DNA from: Siniperca chuatsi
Taxonomy: Eukaryota; Chordata; Actinopteri; Centrarchiformes; Sinipercidae
Reading direction: 5' to 3'
Assembly: GCF_020085105.1 (NCBI RefSeq)
Contig: NC_058063.1
Coordinates: 7,715,422 to 7,779,421 of the forward strand
Length of the DNA stretch: 64,000 bases
The notes under the pieces were generated by a model. That model was given only the letters and a program-made list of their open reading frames with translations. It was not told where the DNA came from and ran no database searches. A program made the position numbers and the translations under genes. Positions 36,374 to 50,600 of the stretch are shown here, in pieces (positions within the stretch are counted from its first letter, which is position 1; every line of letters starts with the position of its first letter).

Positions 36374-36642
36374 AAGCAAACTGCAGTGAAGTAACTGGAT
36401 TCATATTTAAGATGTTGAGGATATAGCAGATTGGCAGTGAAACCAAAGGAACAACTTTTACATTAAAGTCTTTTGATAAACATGGTTTTAATCCTCTTGC
36501 AACCTTTCCCTTTGCATCCCAGAAAGCATTCATGAAAATATTTCTTCAGCACGTCCAAACATGCGTGTATTCACTGTAACTAACTTTTTTGGAGTGAACG
36601 TTGCCATTAGAAACACAGTGTATGCCTCTGTTTATCCACAGC

Positions 36643-39384
36643 ATGTCCAAGGCAGGAGAAAGGACACCCTCTACAACTTCTGTCGACTCAGCCGCAACAG
36701 ATGGGTAAGTTCAGATTTATGTACACTTCTCACAGCATTTGTGTAGTTTTCTGAGTGTGACATACAATCCAATTTTTGGAGTTCTTAGCTGACATGTAAG
36801 GTATGCATTTGCCCTTTTGCTATGCATTGTTTGATTTTTTTCCATGCTGTAGCAAAGATGGGGACCCCAAGGATACCCCACCAGGTTCAATCTCTGAAAC
36901 ACCCAAGAAATCATCAAAGAAGTCCAAGAAAAACACTGAGAGTATGAACAAAGTTTACAACTCTGTGATCAACAGTGTTTTTGGGGCGGTAAGGAGCAGA
37001 CACCCACATTTTGTGATTTAAATGTACTATATAGTTGAACTGGATGTGAGCATCCTCTTCTTGGCTATGATGGTACCTGACCTCTGCTGTGGCCCTGTGA
37101 CCTTTGACCTATACTGCAAGACACTGTTGAAACAGTTTAAGTTATAGCTTGACTGATTGCGCTTTTCACTTTCCAGTCAAATTCCCCCATTCCAGCCAAA
37201 TTTAAACACAATTTTATTCATTAAAAAGTTGTGTTTGCCCTAATTTTGGCAACATTTGGCTAACAACTGAACATGAAACTTTTCCTCACTGACAATTTAA
37301 ATTAAAGCACTTTGATCTTTTAATAATAACCATGGGCTGAGAAAGGCTTGGGGATTACCGTACTTAAAAATATGTAATTTGTATGATTAAGATCTAAAGC
37401 CATAGATCTCCACAGTGGCTGCTCATTACTAGTTGAAGGTACTGTACATGTATGTCAGACGTTAAAACATCAGAGTCAGAAGTGAGGTGGAAGTCAGGCA
37501 GTGTACTTACAGTTTTGTTCCTGATCTTTCTCGAGCTGCTATCACTAAGCCTGGTGTGTCTTTAGTATTAGTGGCTCATTAGTTGAGGCTTACTGCCACA
37601 CTTTATTAGGGTTATGCAAATAAAGAGCACTGATTCAACTTGAAAATACGTACCTTTTCCAGTCTTGGTGTCAAGATACTTTGGTAGTATTTGATATTGC
37701 ACAGTGTACATTTATCTTCAGAATTCTAAAAATAGATTCATATTTCAACATTGTTACTGTTTCTGCAGGACAGAGAATTAGCTCAGGCTGAGTTGGACGG
37801 TAAGTACACTACCACAGCTCAATGTCCATACTTTATAGTAGATCACAGAGTCATTACAATTGTTAGCGTGTTTATAGCTGCATCTTAAGTAGTACCAGAA
37901 AGCCTAAAACCCTCCATCATTATTTCAGTACTGAAATATTGTATCAAACAAGTAAATTACCATGCATATTGATCAGTTACTGTTAATATAACTGCCAAAC
38001 TCATTATTTATTTTATGTATTTTCATTCCAATTGCTTTCCATTGGCCAGTGAATTTGTCACTTACCAGCCCCTTTATTAGATTACTTACTAGACTAGACT
38101 AGAATAGTCTGCTTTCTTTTTCAAAATTTAGATTTTTGGTTTTTAAATCTGTAATATTTTAGAATATTACTTAAGGATTGTCATGTTCCAGCAATGGCAT
38201 AATGGCATTGTTATAATCTCTTTGTGACCCCTGACTTTTCTTCCAGAGTTGCAAGAGGCCTTTAAAGAGTTTGACTATGATCAAGATGGATACCTGAACT
38301 ACAAGGATGTGGCTGAATGCATGAGGACCATGGGATACATGCCCACAGAAATGGAGCTGCTGGAGATAGTACAACAAATCAAGATGAGAAGTGAGCTGAT
38401 AAGAGACCCTTTAAAAAATATAGAATACAAGCACACAATGGCTATAAAATATTAATTAGCCTATACATTGAATTAAAAAACACTCTTGAGCTAGCAAGTA
38501 TGAAAGGAAGAGTGGAAGTAAGAGTGGAAGTATTTAAAAAGTTTGCTTTAAGTTGAACAAGAACTTTGTTTCTTCACATGAAAAAATTATTATTTGTTTG
38601 GCTGTTTTTGCAACTAAGCCTATTTTTCCATTTCCTGGCCCCTGATATATCTCCTCTCCACAGTGGGGGGGTTAATGGATTTTGAAGACTTTACTGAACT
38701 GATGGGACCCAGGATGATGGGAGAGACTGCTCACATGCTGGGACTCAAAGAGCTCCAATCGGCCTTTGTACAGGTCAGTCTACTGATAATAAAACAATCC
38801 ACGTAGTTGTGAAATTACAGCAAAAGGATGAATTTTATTAACATGAGCTGATATATCAGATCTAAGAAGAACTTAAGTCAGATTGTATGCATCTCAGTGA
38901 ATGAATGCAAAAAAAAAAGTATTAATAATTGGATAAATTCCAACAAATGAAATGGTACTTAACAGACACCCTCCTGTTAATTTGGGCAATTTCGTTCCAC
39001 TTTGACTTACTGACATTTCCAAAGTCCCTTTTCCTCCTGTTGTCAAACCATTTTCATCACTTTCTCTGTTTTTAAAAGTTTGACCTCGATGGAGATGGAA
39101 AGATCAACCAGGATGAGATGAAGGAGGCGGTCAAGACGCTGCTGGGGGAGAAGCTGAAGAAAGGAGAACTGGAGGAGATCTTAAAGGAGCTGGACATTAA
39201 CGCAGACGGAAACATTGACTTTGAAGGTGAGAATAAGAAGTTCAGGCACCAGCACATTTATATGGTTGACTTATTAACCAGAAGTGTGCGTGTTTCAGAT
39301 AAAGTCAGTACTGACTCGACTTGCTCTGTTTTGTCTTCTCTCTCCTCCTCTTCAGAGTTTGTGATGATGCTCTCCATTCGCTAG
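36643..39384 (+). CDS. cabp4: calcium-binding protein 4-like (CaBP family), 219 aa, seven coding exons
   Basis: CaBPs are calmodulin-like sensors. CaBP4 modulates presynaptic Cav1.4 channels in photoreceptors. Exons: 36643-36704, 36853-36988, 37769-37799, 38247-38390, 38664-38773, 39079-39226 and 39356-39384, all in phase. The N-terminal ~75 residues are Ser/Thr/Lys-rich, then [19 protein letters not shown] as in CaBP4. EF1 loop is 86-97 ([12 protein letters not shown], with D not E at the last position). EF2 (~121-132) is degenerate, the family hallmark. EF3 is 163-174 ([12 protein letters not shown]) and EF4 is 200-211 ([12 protein letters not shown]), both canonical. ETAHMLG and the lack of Gly2 (no myristoylation site) favour cabp4 over cabp1, cabp2 or cabp5. 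It is convergent with tdrd7. Confidence 0.9.
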
Positions 39385-39674
39385 CTGCTGAAAAGACTGA
39401 CACAAGGACAGGATACACTAATGCTTCTGAATCATTCCACACATAGTTGATACAACGACAACCAAATATTGATAATTTGGTTGTGTTTGTAATGTAGGTA
39501 AAGACTTTTACAATGTAATGTGTGCCTAAAAAATTGTATGAATACTGTATGACTCCTGTATTGGATACAGATCATCAAATATGGTGTGTGCTGTCAACAG
39601 AGTTATTTTGGTAGATACATGAACCTTTTGCAGTGATATAACATGTAAATAAGACTGAAATCTTTTGCTATTTT

Positions 39675-39680
39675 AATAAA
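39675..39680 (+). terminator. cabp4: poly(A) signal of cabp4
   Basis: AATAAA lies 291 bases after the TAG at 39382-39384, at the end of an AT-rich 3' UTR. Confidence 0.75.
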
Positions 39681-39780
39681 GAAATCAAAATTATGTGAGT
39701 TTTCTAAACTTGCCTTTCATTTAAACAACATGACACTATTGTAATATACAATATAATACGTAATTGACTGGACTGATCAC

Positions 39781-41641
39781 ATTTAAACCTCTCAAACAGA
39801 CTTTATTCCAAAAACAAGTCTTTTATTACTTCCAGGTCATTGTCAAACAAAATGGAAATGATAATGTAATTATCACCTAGAGAATATAAGTTACATTTAA
39901 ATTAAATTAAATGTTAATTGTTAACAACAATGCAGCTTTGAGCTTTGTCATGTCTACTGTCGGCAGAATTGGAGAAGCATTTGCACATTCAAAACCATGG
40001 TGCAGGTGTTTCAGGAAAAAAAAATCACATTTCAGAATAAAATCCCACATCAGGTCAACATTTGATGGCGGGATGGCGGCACTAGAACCAACCATAAGCA
40101 GAATTGATCTCCTATTTGAAAATCTAAAAGCTTATTACTACTGGTAGCCTAATCTGCTTATTATTATAACATCAAACTATATGTGCATACAATTCAGAAA
40201 GATCTGCAACATGCACATGTAATCTGCTGAAATCTGAAAAAAAGTCTCGACAATAAACGGAGATATACTCCTGAACTCCTAAAAAGCATAAAGTCACACT
40301 GGAATCAGTGTTTCACAGGAGGCGAAGAGATGGATGAGGCACTGCCATCACAGGAGTCAGGAACTGGGCTTTCAGGAATGCACACTCACATTCACCTGTC
40401 CGAGGGACTGTCTGTGTTTTATTCTGCACAAAACAGATTTGATAAAGTCACATTTATCGTGTACACAGTTGGTCACAATATAACTTGTTAAAAAATGTTG
40501 GTTTTCGTCAGCCTTTAATGGAAAATCCCAAGCATAGGCTCTTCTACTGTACGTGCAGTGCCAGGATGTACCACCACTAAAAACAACTAATGTTGGGCAA
40601 AAAAAAAAAAAACCCAACATATGTCACATCAAGTATATCACTCTTCACCAAACCCTATTAACTGTTTCTGTGTCTTTCTTGGCCAGTAAGTGCAGCAGGC
40701 TCTGTGTCAGCTGCTAAAAAAACAACAAAAACTGTTTATCATGAAGTTTAAGACACTTCCTATCGATTACCAAGAAGGTAAATATTGCACTCTGTCTTTG
40801 AGTTTAAATAAATTCATTGCAAAATTAAAAATTTGTCTCTAAATTGAAAATTATGCTTGGGCAAAGTATAGGCTCTCTTCTTTACGTCCGTCTCCCATGA
40901 CTCTGACTCGCCTATTTCTTCTCCTCTTGGGAAATGTTTGCCCTAACTTTTGTAAACTTTATGACAATCAGAAATACCATCCAAAAAGCAGATTTTGTAA
41001 ACAAATGCATATAAGCCTTCCTAGCATGTGAGAACTTACCAAGTTAATTTCAACACTTTGTGCACTTTGCATGGTGCTCACATTGGCAGGGTTGAGGGTA
41101 TTTAGGCATCCTCAGGATGACGCACACTAAAACGGGATGCACTCACGGTACTGTGGGGTAATGCTGCTTTGGATTAAAGCCCATACCGATGGTATAAGAA
41201 TGCATGTTGTATCATTTCCACAGCTTTGTGAGACTATTATGAATAGATTCAGCAGTTTGTTACTGTATGCTGAAGGTATGTTTTGAGTATTTGCGTCAAG
41301 TTTGGACCAACATCATGCATGAGTGTATTGTCCAATGGTCACACTGCAGTCACTCAAAATCACATCACAACATCCTTCGATGTACAGTCCAAAACACAAC
41401 AAGCAAGTGGCTACAACACCTACACCTCGTCTTTCTGTCAATGCCAGTCTACATGCTATCAAACCGCTCAATTTCCCTTCTCCTTCATTTTTTTCATTAC
41501 TTTCTTCTTTCTGTCCCCCTAAATGGTAGATAGATAAAGATGGATAAGCTTCTTCTATTTTGTCTATCCACAGCTCAGTGTCTTCAATGAGCAACAGGAC
41601 AACTGCTTGACTAGTAAGACTCGTCGACAATCTCCTGTTGT
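39781..41641 (-). other. tdrd7: tdrd7 3' UTR and gene-end region
   Basis: Downstream of the tdrd7 stop (41644-41642) no other gene is seen. Minus-strand AATAAA signals (TTTATT on the plus strand) occur at 40418-40423, 39822-39827 and 39802-39807. If the last are used, the 3' end comes within ~120 bases of the cabp4 end. Which signal is used cannot be told. Confidence 0.4.
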
Positions 41642-44600
41642 CTACAGCTCGTTGGTCAGCTCATCAGCAAATTCAGCCATGATGTCATGCACCCAGATGT
41701 CCCTTTCTTCCTGTGAAGTGTCGACCAGGAAGACCATCAACTTCCTGTCCCACGAGTTAGTGGCTTCCTGTATGGCCTCCAGCTGGGCCACAAGTGGTTT
41801 CTTCTCCACGTGGTTCCTGAAAACGATTGAGGCTTCCTCCGACCACTGCCTTGGCTTTACTCCTGCAAGGGAGACAGGTTTAAAATGTTAAGCTCACTTT
41901 TATGTTAATAATACAATGATAGCATTTAATGCTACATAACATCGCCTTGCAGAGCCGGAGAGCCCTTGCAATTTCCAGTTCCAGACCCACTGTTTTAGAC
42001 TTACACATGCTGAGTTTAAACGACAGATGAAAATGGCAGCGTGTAGGCATACAGCTGGTTCAGATTAATATAAATTTGTATTTTGATAAAAAAAATCCTT
42101 TTTTGAATACAATTTTAATAATGCTGACAAGCCTTGATGAGTTTAGCAATCTCCAAAAGTTGAGGGATAAGTGTTGTGTCTAGAGGTGTGGGGCTTCTCT
42201 GCACGTGGGAGAAGTTTGCCTTGAAGGCTTTCTGCCAGAAAGGGTTTGGGTTCTTCCTGGCAGAAAGCCTAACCAAGTAGTTTTGGTGCCTAAACCTAAT
42301 CAAACTGTGACCATTTAGGCACCAAAAGTACTTGGTTAGGTTTTTGGTAAAGATCATGGTTTGGGTTAAAATAATTGGTCAACGTTGATTTTTGGTTTCA
42401 CACAGGACACGAACAGCGGCCTTTCTGGCAGAAAGGCTTGAAGGATAACTTCTTGTGGCCCCGGTTCTCCGCGCATGTGTACGTCTAAAACAGTGGGTCT
42501 GCAGCATTGATGTATAATAAGAGCCCCATGGTCTGTGGGGGCTCTCCGGCTCTGCAGGTTGATGAGACTGACTTTGCTTGCTAGGGTCATAACCATTCCA
42601 GTGATTTTCTAATGTGCTTACTGACTTTACATTGTGTTTCACTGAACATTAATTAACAGAAAATAGAAGAGTTGGGATAGGCACCATAGAAAACTGGGCT
42701 TTTCCTGCCAATGTAGACACATTTATTACCTGTTATGCTAAATCATCTGTGTACTTGTGTACTTAAATGTACATTTGAATGAAGTTAAAATGTTTTGTCA
42801 AATAGCATTTATTTCACAGTAGCCATTTTTTAAAATCAGTTCAAAGATTCCAACATTGTCAGTGCTGCGTATGCACATTGCAGTGGATTTCTAACAGGAT
42901 CATGTTGACATTCTTTACAATAAAGTTATACATTTCACATTAACTCTAATAAGAGATTTATTGTTTAAAAGCATGCAGAGCTAATCTCTTGATGCTATAT
43001 TTCTATATTACTTTTCAACATTTCATCTGCCAAAAAGTATGTTTTTTGGTTTTGACAAGGAAAACTTTCTACACAATTAAGTACTTCAATTCTATTTGTG
43101 TAGTTTTCTAATTAAATTCTTAAATCACATGTGGAATGCTTCCAAATTAATCGAGACAGTGTAATGTTTAGTGTGTTTTCAGCATATTGCTTGAATTTTA
43201 GCCAAAATGAGGAAGGCAATAATTGATTATACCTCCTGGCAGGTACCAAGTGACTATTGCTGTTATATAAATGTAGCTGGGTATAATATCTGCTTCTGAA
43301 ATGTAGAGAAGTAGAAATATAAAGTAACATAAAATGGAAATAATTGAGTAAAGTCGCGTACCTCAAACGTATGTACTTTACTTAAGTAAATGTACTTAGT
43401 TTACTTTTCATCACTAGAGTTTGGACATTGCCTTTAGAAACAACCATCAGACTCTGGTAGAGCTCTGTATGGATGTCCACTCTACTCACCAGCCAGCTGA
43501 GCAGTGATTCCCTGGAACGGCAGCTGTCTGAACTCTTTGATCAGAGGTCGGAGCTGGGTGCAGCTGACCAGTTCATGTTTACCGTAGTCCAACTCGTACA
43601 CAGACACCAACCCATTGGTCAGAACTCCCTTCACTAACACACGATGCCAGCTGTGAGAAGAGAAGGAGGAAGAGTTGATACATTTAGGCAAAGCAAAATT
43701 GCTTCCATTTGGTTATTGAATATTCACAAAAGACAGAAACAAGGCAGAAGGCACCACAAATACTCACATTAATAGATTATACTTTTATTTATTGTCCTGC
43801 TTTGAGCCAGGCTTCTCAATATTTAAAAGCAGTATCCACTGGACTGGTCAAAGTCTTAAGAACATAATTTGATCAAATTTTCATAGGATGAAATGATATG
43901 AAATAATTGCTTAACTCACCTATTCTCCACTTTGGCAGCGTATATCTGATTCTTCTCTATGTTGAGTGGTTTCTCCTCAGTTTTATTGTAGTAGAGAATC
44001 ATCTCTCCCATTAACACCACCAGTTTGTACATATCTCTCCAGGGCTGCAGAACAAAGTGGCCTGGATGGCACGCCACTGATACATAGACGTCAACGTTGT
44101 TTCCTGAGAAGAAAAAGGCTGACATGTGAACACGTTTCTTGGCTACAGTAAAGCCAAATACTGGACTGAACTGCACTAATACATAACATGGTTGATTTCG
44201 TACCTTGGAATATTTTTGTCTTTAATAACTAAGATTTCCACTTGCTTCATTACCTGCTGGGGGCAGCTCTAGTAATGGTGGCAGCTGGAGAGAGGATGAG
44301 GGGGATGATGGTGTCTCTGGTGGGCTGGTGGTGGTTGTGTTGCCTCCTCCACCTCCTCTGGGTCCTGATAGAGTCCTCCTGAGATGGGGCTTCGCTGGGA
44401 CAGAAGTTGACACTGGACTCCCATTAGTGGAGTCACTGGTGCTGGAAGTCTTAGAGGATAAAGTGGGTGTGAAGATCTTGGCAGGGCTGTGAAATTAAAT
44501 CAACAAACAAGAAATTTAGTGTATGGGGTAATACGTAACTCTTAACTGAACATTAGCTAGATAGTGAGGGGATAACACAGGTGAATATAAAAGCAGCAGA

Positions 44601-47600
44601 AACCTGTGGCTCGTCAGGAAAACATCTGGTCGCTTTTTGAACAAGTCAGACTGGGCCATTTGATGGTTGAGGCTACGGGCCGGGTCGTGGAAGTTCTTGT
44701 CGGTGAAAAGGTGGACGTAGATGCAGCGCTTGGTTTCATCTGCCTTGGCAACCTTGGGGGGAATGTCAAGGTGAGTGTGGAGGTACATGAAGAAGAAGAA
44801 CAGAGGGAGGGAGGATGCAACAAGGCAAAGAAGAGAAGGACACAGACCTATGAAGAGAGCGGTTACGGTGGTGGAGGCCAGAAGGCGGGCGAGAGGAAGA
44901 TACTACTAGTAGTAGTAGGGGTAACTGAGTTAGATTTGATGAGATTGACAAATGTTAAGACACTAACATAACAATGTGAAAGAGACATTACTCACAATGT
45001 CAAAGATTCCCAAATAAACACATTTGAGGCTCCATGAATAAGATTATTTTTTATTCCTGTTGATTTGGTTTCAGATTGTAGAAGTATTTATAGTGATAGT
45101 CAGTCATATACATTCTTTAACTTAGGTCATTTTAATAAATGACACTGTTTTCCACATTGGCGGGTATCCTTTCAAACGTCCTCCAGGATTGGTGGAGGTC
45201 TCTGCATCCCTGAACCAAAGAAGACATAATTTGAGTGATTTCTAAAACAAGCAATTTACCTTCATGCTACAGTCTGTTGTGTTGAGCACTTTCTCTCGAA
45301 GCCATTGGACAGCATCTGGAGTCCAGGATCCAACACTGACAGCCAGGTCTGCTAGACAGCATTTCACAGCCTAAACACAGGTTGCTGGGTGTCATTTTCT
45401 CAGATAGGACTGTATGAGGAAGCTGGCCTCCCAACAACAGCATATAATAAAAACATGACTGTTTTTCTCTTACTGTACTTTGAGGACATATATACTGACC
45501 TGTGGTGGGATGGCCATAAGGTCACGGAGGAACGGCGGTGGGATCTCTCTCAGCTCAAATACCTCTACAGATGCCTGGACACCCACATCAATGAACAGGA
45601 TGTCTAGCACTCTGCTGCCATGAAGGTTGGTGATCTAAAGACAGAAACATAGACAGGGAAACCTTTTTTTTTTTTTTTTTTTTTTTACAGTTAAAAAATT
45701 TCAACAAAAGCCTAAATGACCACAGCAACTATTATATACAATTGTTAGATTTTCTGCCAGGATTACATAGTGAGAGTGGGGGTATGTGCAGGGAATAATG
45801 CAGTATTTTGGATGGTTGTCTTTCTTGTGATCTCTGCTCTCTGGGTAACTACACCTGCCTCCATTGTGCAATTGTGACTTCATGCCTTTTGTCAGTCCAA
45901 CTTCAATCATATCTGGATTTGTTTAATAATTCACAGTCTGTGCTGCAGGGAGCAGTGCCACCTTACCTCTACACGGGACCATTTGCCTTTGTAGCGGGCC
46001 AGACATCCTTTCCCACAGAAAGGTCTGGATACCAGGAACTCTGATGTTACCTGGAACAGAAATATGTTTCATCAAGAAACCATTATCATCATATTGATGT
46101 TAAATCTGACTGTACTTCCTCTAGATTGGTGAGGTTACTATGTGTAACTGCTGCTTTATGACTGCAATAAAATGATACAGTAAAAGCTCACACAAACATT
46201 TCACAGGTCTGACATCAAAGATTAGGACTTTAGATCTGTGGTTACTTGAAATGGAAAGGGGTAGTTGATGTTTAAAGAAATTAAGATAGCATGTCTTAGA
46301 ATTATGAACGGTTAATTTAATCCAAGGAGAGTTATGTTACCATCTTAATTCTACATTTATTACAACAGTTGATTGATGACACCAAAGTAACCAACACCAG
46401 CAGAGGGAGTTACCCTCACTGATAAACAATATACATTTTGCGGGTCTATGGATTATCAGACTGGATATTAAATTGTGAAAGTTATTCTCTGAACCACACC
46501 AGACCATCTAGTTTGTTACAGCTTGTGGAAATCATTCGAATAAAGTATGTAATGAAAATGACATGTATAAAAATCATATTACTTCCCTGCATGCTTGATG
46601 ATTTTAAATACACTGTCTCTGGAAACAGATACAAGCTTGAAAGAAATCTCTAGCTTTGGTAAAATACATTACCAGACTCCACACTGTGTGTGTGTATCTA
46701 AACACTGACGCAACGTGTTACTGTGTTGCAACTATCTTTAAAGGACAGCAGTGGCACAACTAGAAAAAGCATCAGCTCCACTGTGCAGCTAACAGATTAA
46801 GTGGCTTGGCAATGTCTTAACTCCAGATTATCCGCCTTATCTCAATCTGTCCACAACTCCGCCTGAAAGAAGCAACGCAGCACAACACATTCACAAAAGG
46901 CTTTTAAAATGAATGTGTGAGTCTGTGTACTCAGTGCCTAACTAAACATGCTTTATTGATCACATGTGCAAGCTTTTGGTCAGACGATCATTTTAACAGA
47001 CACATAAGCACATATATCTTTCTCTTCTCATTTCCAGTCAGGAGTATGCAACAGATCTGTGTGCACCCCATGTGTGTTCCAATTAGAAATAGTAATTCTA
47101 GATTCATAAATACAGTACATATACTGTATACAGACATATGCTAATGCAATTGCTGCACCTACTAAACTTAAAAGTGACATGTAAAGCTAAACAAAGAAAA
47201 TGCTGACAAGCTAGAACAAACTTGAGATGAACAGAGCACAGAAGCAAATGAAATGGGCTGTCAAATGCTTTGAAGACTGGAATATGTATAGAGGTGTAGC
47301 TCCAGATCAAAAGTGGGCCTATAGGTCTAAAATTATAAGTATTTGTTACATTACATACATACATTTTGCAGGGGAGTTGTCACCCTTCACAAACCTTCCC
47401 CTACAAGAACAATGGCTCTTACAGTAAATGTCATGTCTGTTCTTCTACAAGTGAGGTTCTCCTTGTATCTTGTGTATTGGTATATTAACAAGAATGTCAG
47501 TGTTTTCCTCTATGGTTCTTTTTGTTAACATAATTGTACTTATTGCACCATAATGAATATAATGATTTAGTGATGTTAAAGGATAAGGCTTGTGTTATTC

Positions 47601-50600
47601 TATAGTTTTCTTACTGTCAATATATCCGATAAAAAGATCAAAACCAACAATATTCCGTCTCTCAATATTTTCAAACTTCCCCACTGTGTCTGTGGGACTC
47701 AGTACCAAGCCTATAGAATTCTACTGAGGATGTAAATCTTTAAAAACAGGTCATGAATATATAGTTTCACTTCCTAAAAAGGGAGAGTAATTTCCTAAAA
47801 CAGCTATGCAGTTAGTTTTTTAGCAAACATTACTTAAACAGGAGTAAATAACGTAGTTGTCTGGGACTATTTTCTGCCATGAATCGCTACACATTTGTTG
47901 CTCAAATGAGTATTTACGGCAGCAGGACAAAATAAACTAACGTGGCCATGTTCATTGTAATGAAAGAACCCGTGGCCCAGTGTAATGGTGTAGCTGATGA
48001 TGTAGGTGATGTGTTTTTAAATGTTTTTGGTCAACAATGGAGCTTTATGGCACATTTGTATCACCAACTGAATAAAAAATAAAACTTTTCCAGTTTTATA
48101 CAGGCACTGAGACATCAAATGTAGCATGGTGTTAACCTGTGAGTGGAAGTATGTCTCTATATTCTCCAGTATCTCAATCAGCTTGGCAAGGCCTCTGGAG
48201 GGCAGCTGGCAGTAGATGGTCCCATCTGAGCAGACGCTGCTGACAGTCACATTCATATAAGCGCTGTTCACCTGAGGAGAGCCAGGGATAAGAGTTTAGT
48301 GTGCTGCACACACACACTGACCCAACCACACACATACACAAACTCTCCTGTACCTGCAACGGGCTGGCTAGTGTCTTGTCCTGCAGGGCTTTCATGCAGG
48401 CAGCGTTGATGTTGACATCATCATCCTGCGATGTGTCGTACAGGACGACAATAGGGGTCTGCCCTCTCTCTAGGATCTCAGCCAATAGGATCCTTCCACT
48501 TGCCATTGTCTCAAACTTCTTCAGCACAGCAGGCTCCTGACAGAACGGCTCCAGGCCTGAATACATATACACAGACACACATAGTTACATTCATTTTGAG
48601 TAGATGGTGTAAAAAAGGGAGGGTGAAACAATAAGGATAAAGCAGGAAGGTGCTCATTTTACAATGCCTGGTTTTACTATTCAAAATTACTGGACTTTTT
48701 GGATGCGATGATGATGTGTTGATTCAATTCAGACTCACCTGCCAGTTTACACTTGGTCGCCTGGAAAGGCAGTTGGAAAAACTTCTCGTGCAGCTCAAAC
48801 ACTTTGGTTTTGCTGATCACCTCTGAGAAGCCATGATCCACATAGTACACCTGCAGAGCCAAAGGCAATGACCACAGGGATAACTACTATTTCCTCTCAT
48901 CTCAAAATCCCACAGTGCACCTGCTCCTCCATCCTCTGCCTTACAGGACACCTTTGATCCTCTGAGTTTGGAAAGATTTCTACACTTGTTTTTATTTATT
49001 TGTCTTTGATCCATCACCTAAATGACTAGTGTCCTTGGTTATTTCTGTGACTTCTCACCTTGACCTTGTCGGCCATGACCTCGCAAACTTGCGCCCTCAG
49101 AATCTCCTCCTCCTCATCGGCCCTGACAGCAACAAGTTGGCCAGAGGATGGAGACGATAAAGGAGTTGGACTGCTTTGGTCCAGGCCGTAAAACTCCCTC
49201 ATTTCATCCTCCATGGATTCCTGGGCCTGGGAGTAACCCTCACCAATGTACCTGAGAGAGGAGGAGAGACAGACAGTGAGAGGTTTATGAACTGTCCAAT
49301 CTTACAGCTCATTCTCACATACGGTTCTCTCCTACCTGAGTATAACTCCATTGGTGTTGGTGGCCTCCACCACCAGCACAGAGGGGTACTCCTCTTTGGG
49401 GATCTGCAGAGAAGGCACCGCCTGGTTACTGAGCCTCCTCCCCAGCTCCTGCCTCACCTTCAGCTCCTCCTCACTGACCGAGGAGTTCCTCCTATTACAG
49501 TTCTCATCCTCTCCTCCTCCACCTCCACTGCTGCTCCTCCTGTACAAGATGGCCCTCTTGGGGTTGTCTGGCATCGGGTAGTCGATGGTGCAGATGTCAG
49601 AGAGGAGGTGAAGGTTCTCTAGGACATGTCCGGGCAGTTTGGTCTTGTAAATAAATAAAATAAAATATGAAAAATATATTAAGAGGTTATATATTATGTG
49701 CAGCTCACTCCTGAATTAGGTAATGACATGTACATGATAGTGTTTCAAAGTGTTACTGACTTTGTAGGTGTCCTGGAAGAGCTTGGGCAGCGCGTGGGCC
49801 CACAAGCCGTTGGAGTACTTCACCAGCAGCTCCTCCAGTTTCAGCTTCAGGTCCGGGCTGAGGGTAGCAGGGGAGGAGGGAGGGCTGGGGGACGAGGAGG
49901 ACGATGGTGGAGACTGAGGAGAGTGAGAACCAGAGCGAGTAAGATGGGTGCTGGCGGGTCTCTGTTGGGCGGAGGACGGCAGGGGTTTGTCTTTGGGGGT
50001 GTTTGAAGTCGGGACAGAGGCAGAGGTGGAGTTTGGGTTAAGGATGGGTGAAGGGGAGGATGTGGTGGTCTGTTCCTTGGCGGGGTAGAGTAACAGCTCT
50101 GATGGGTTGCTGCTGCAGGTTTTCTCTACCTAGAAGAATAAATAACTCATTATAAACCATTTTTAGAATTGGTATGAATTTGTTGTTGACAGGAGAGAGT
50201 TCCCTGAAATTACCCTCTGCCAAGAAACAACCTTTATTTTTGGTGAAGTCAACGGCTGCTCACAAAAATTCCTCTTTCTTTTGCCCTCTAAAGCAAATTT
50301 GTGATTTCTGCTATATAAATAAAATGGACTTGAGTATGAAATGAAGAGAAAGAGAAAAAAACTGTAGATTCTAAATTAAAACTCAACATCTGCTCATTTA
50401 TATATTAAATGTTATCAAATTAAGTAAAGGTTACATATATTAAATACTGCTGTATGTATAAATGTCTCTAATTTATCCAGTAAATCTTATTGTTAATAGG
50501 GATTTTTCACTTTACCAGTCCTGGTGACCAATAGAATATGCAATGCAACTGGGACATGTCAACTGTGCATTATTTTCTCAAATGTGCTTTAGTGGTTATT

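Noticed and set aside
41607..41891. Plus-strand ORF of 94 codons
   Set aside because: It covers the last tdrd7 exon in antisense. The minus strand matches the TDRD7 C-terminus in frame to its stop.
42366..42642. Minus-strand ORFs of 76-87 codons
   Set aside because: They lie in the fold-back repeat. The frames come from palindromic repeat sequence and match no domain.
49176..49622. Plus-strand ORF of 148 codons
   Set aside because: It is antisense of tdrd7 exons 7 and 8 and crosses their intron. It has no family similarity.
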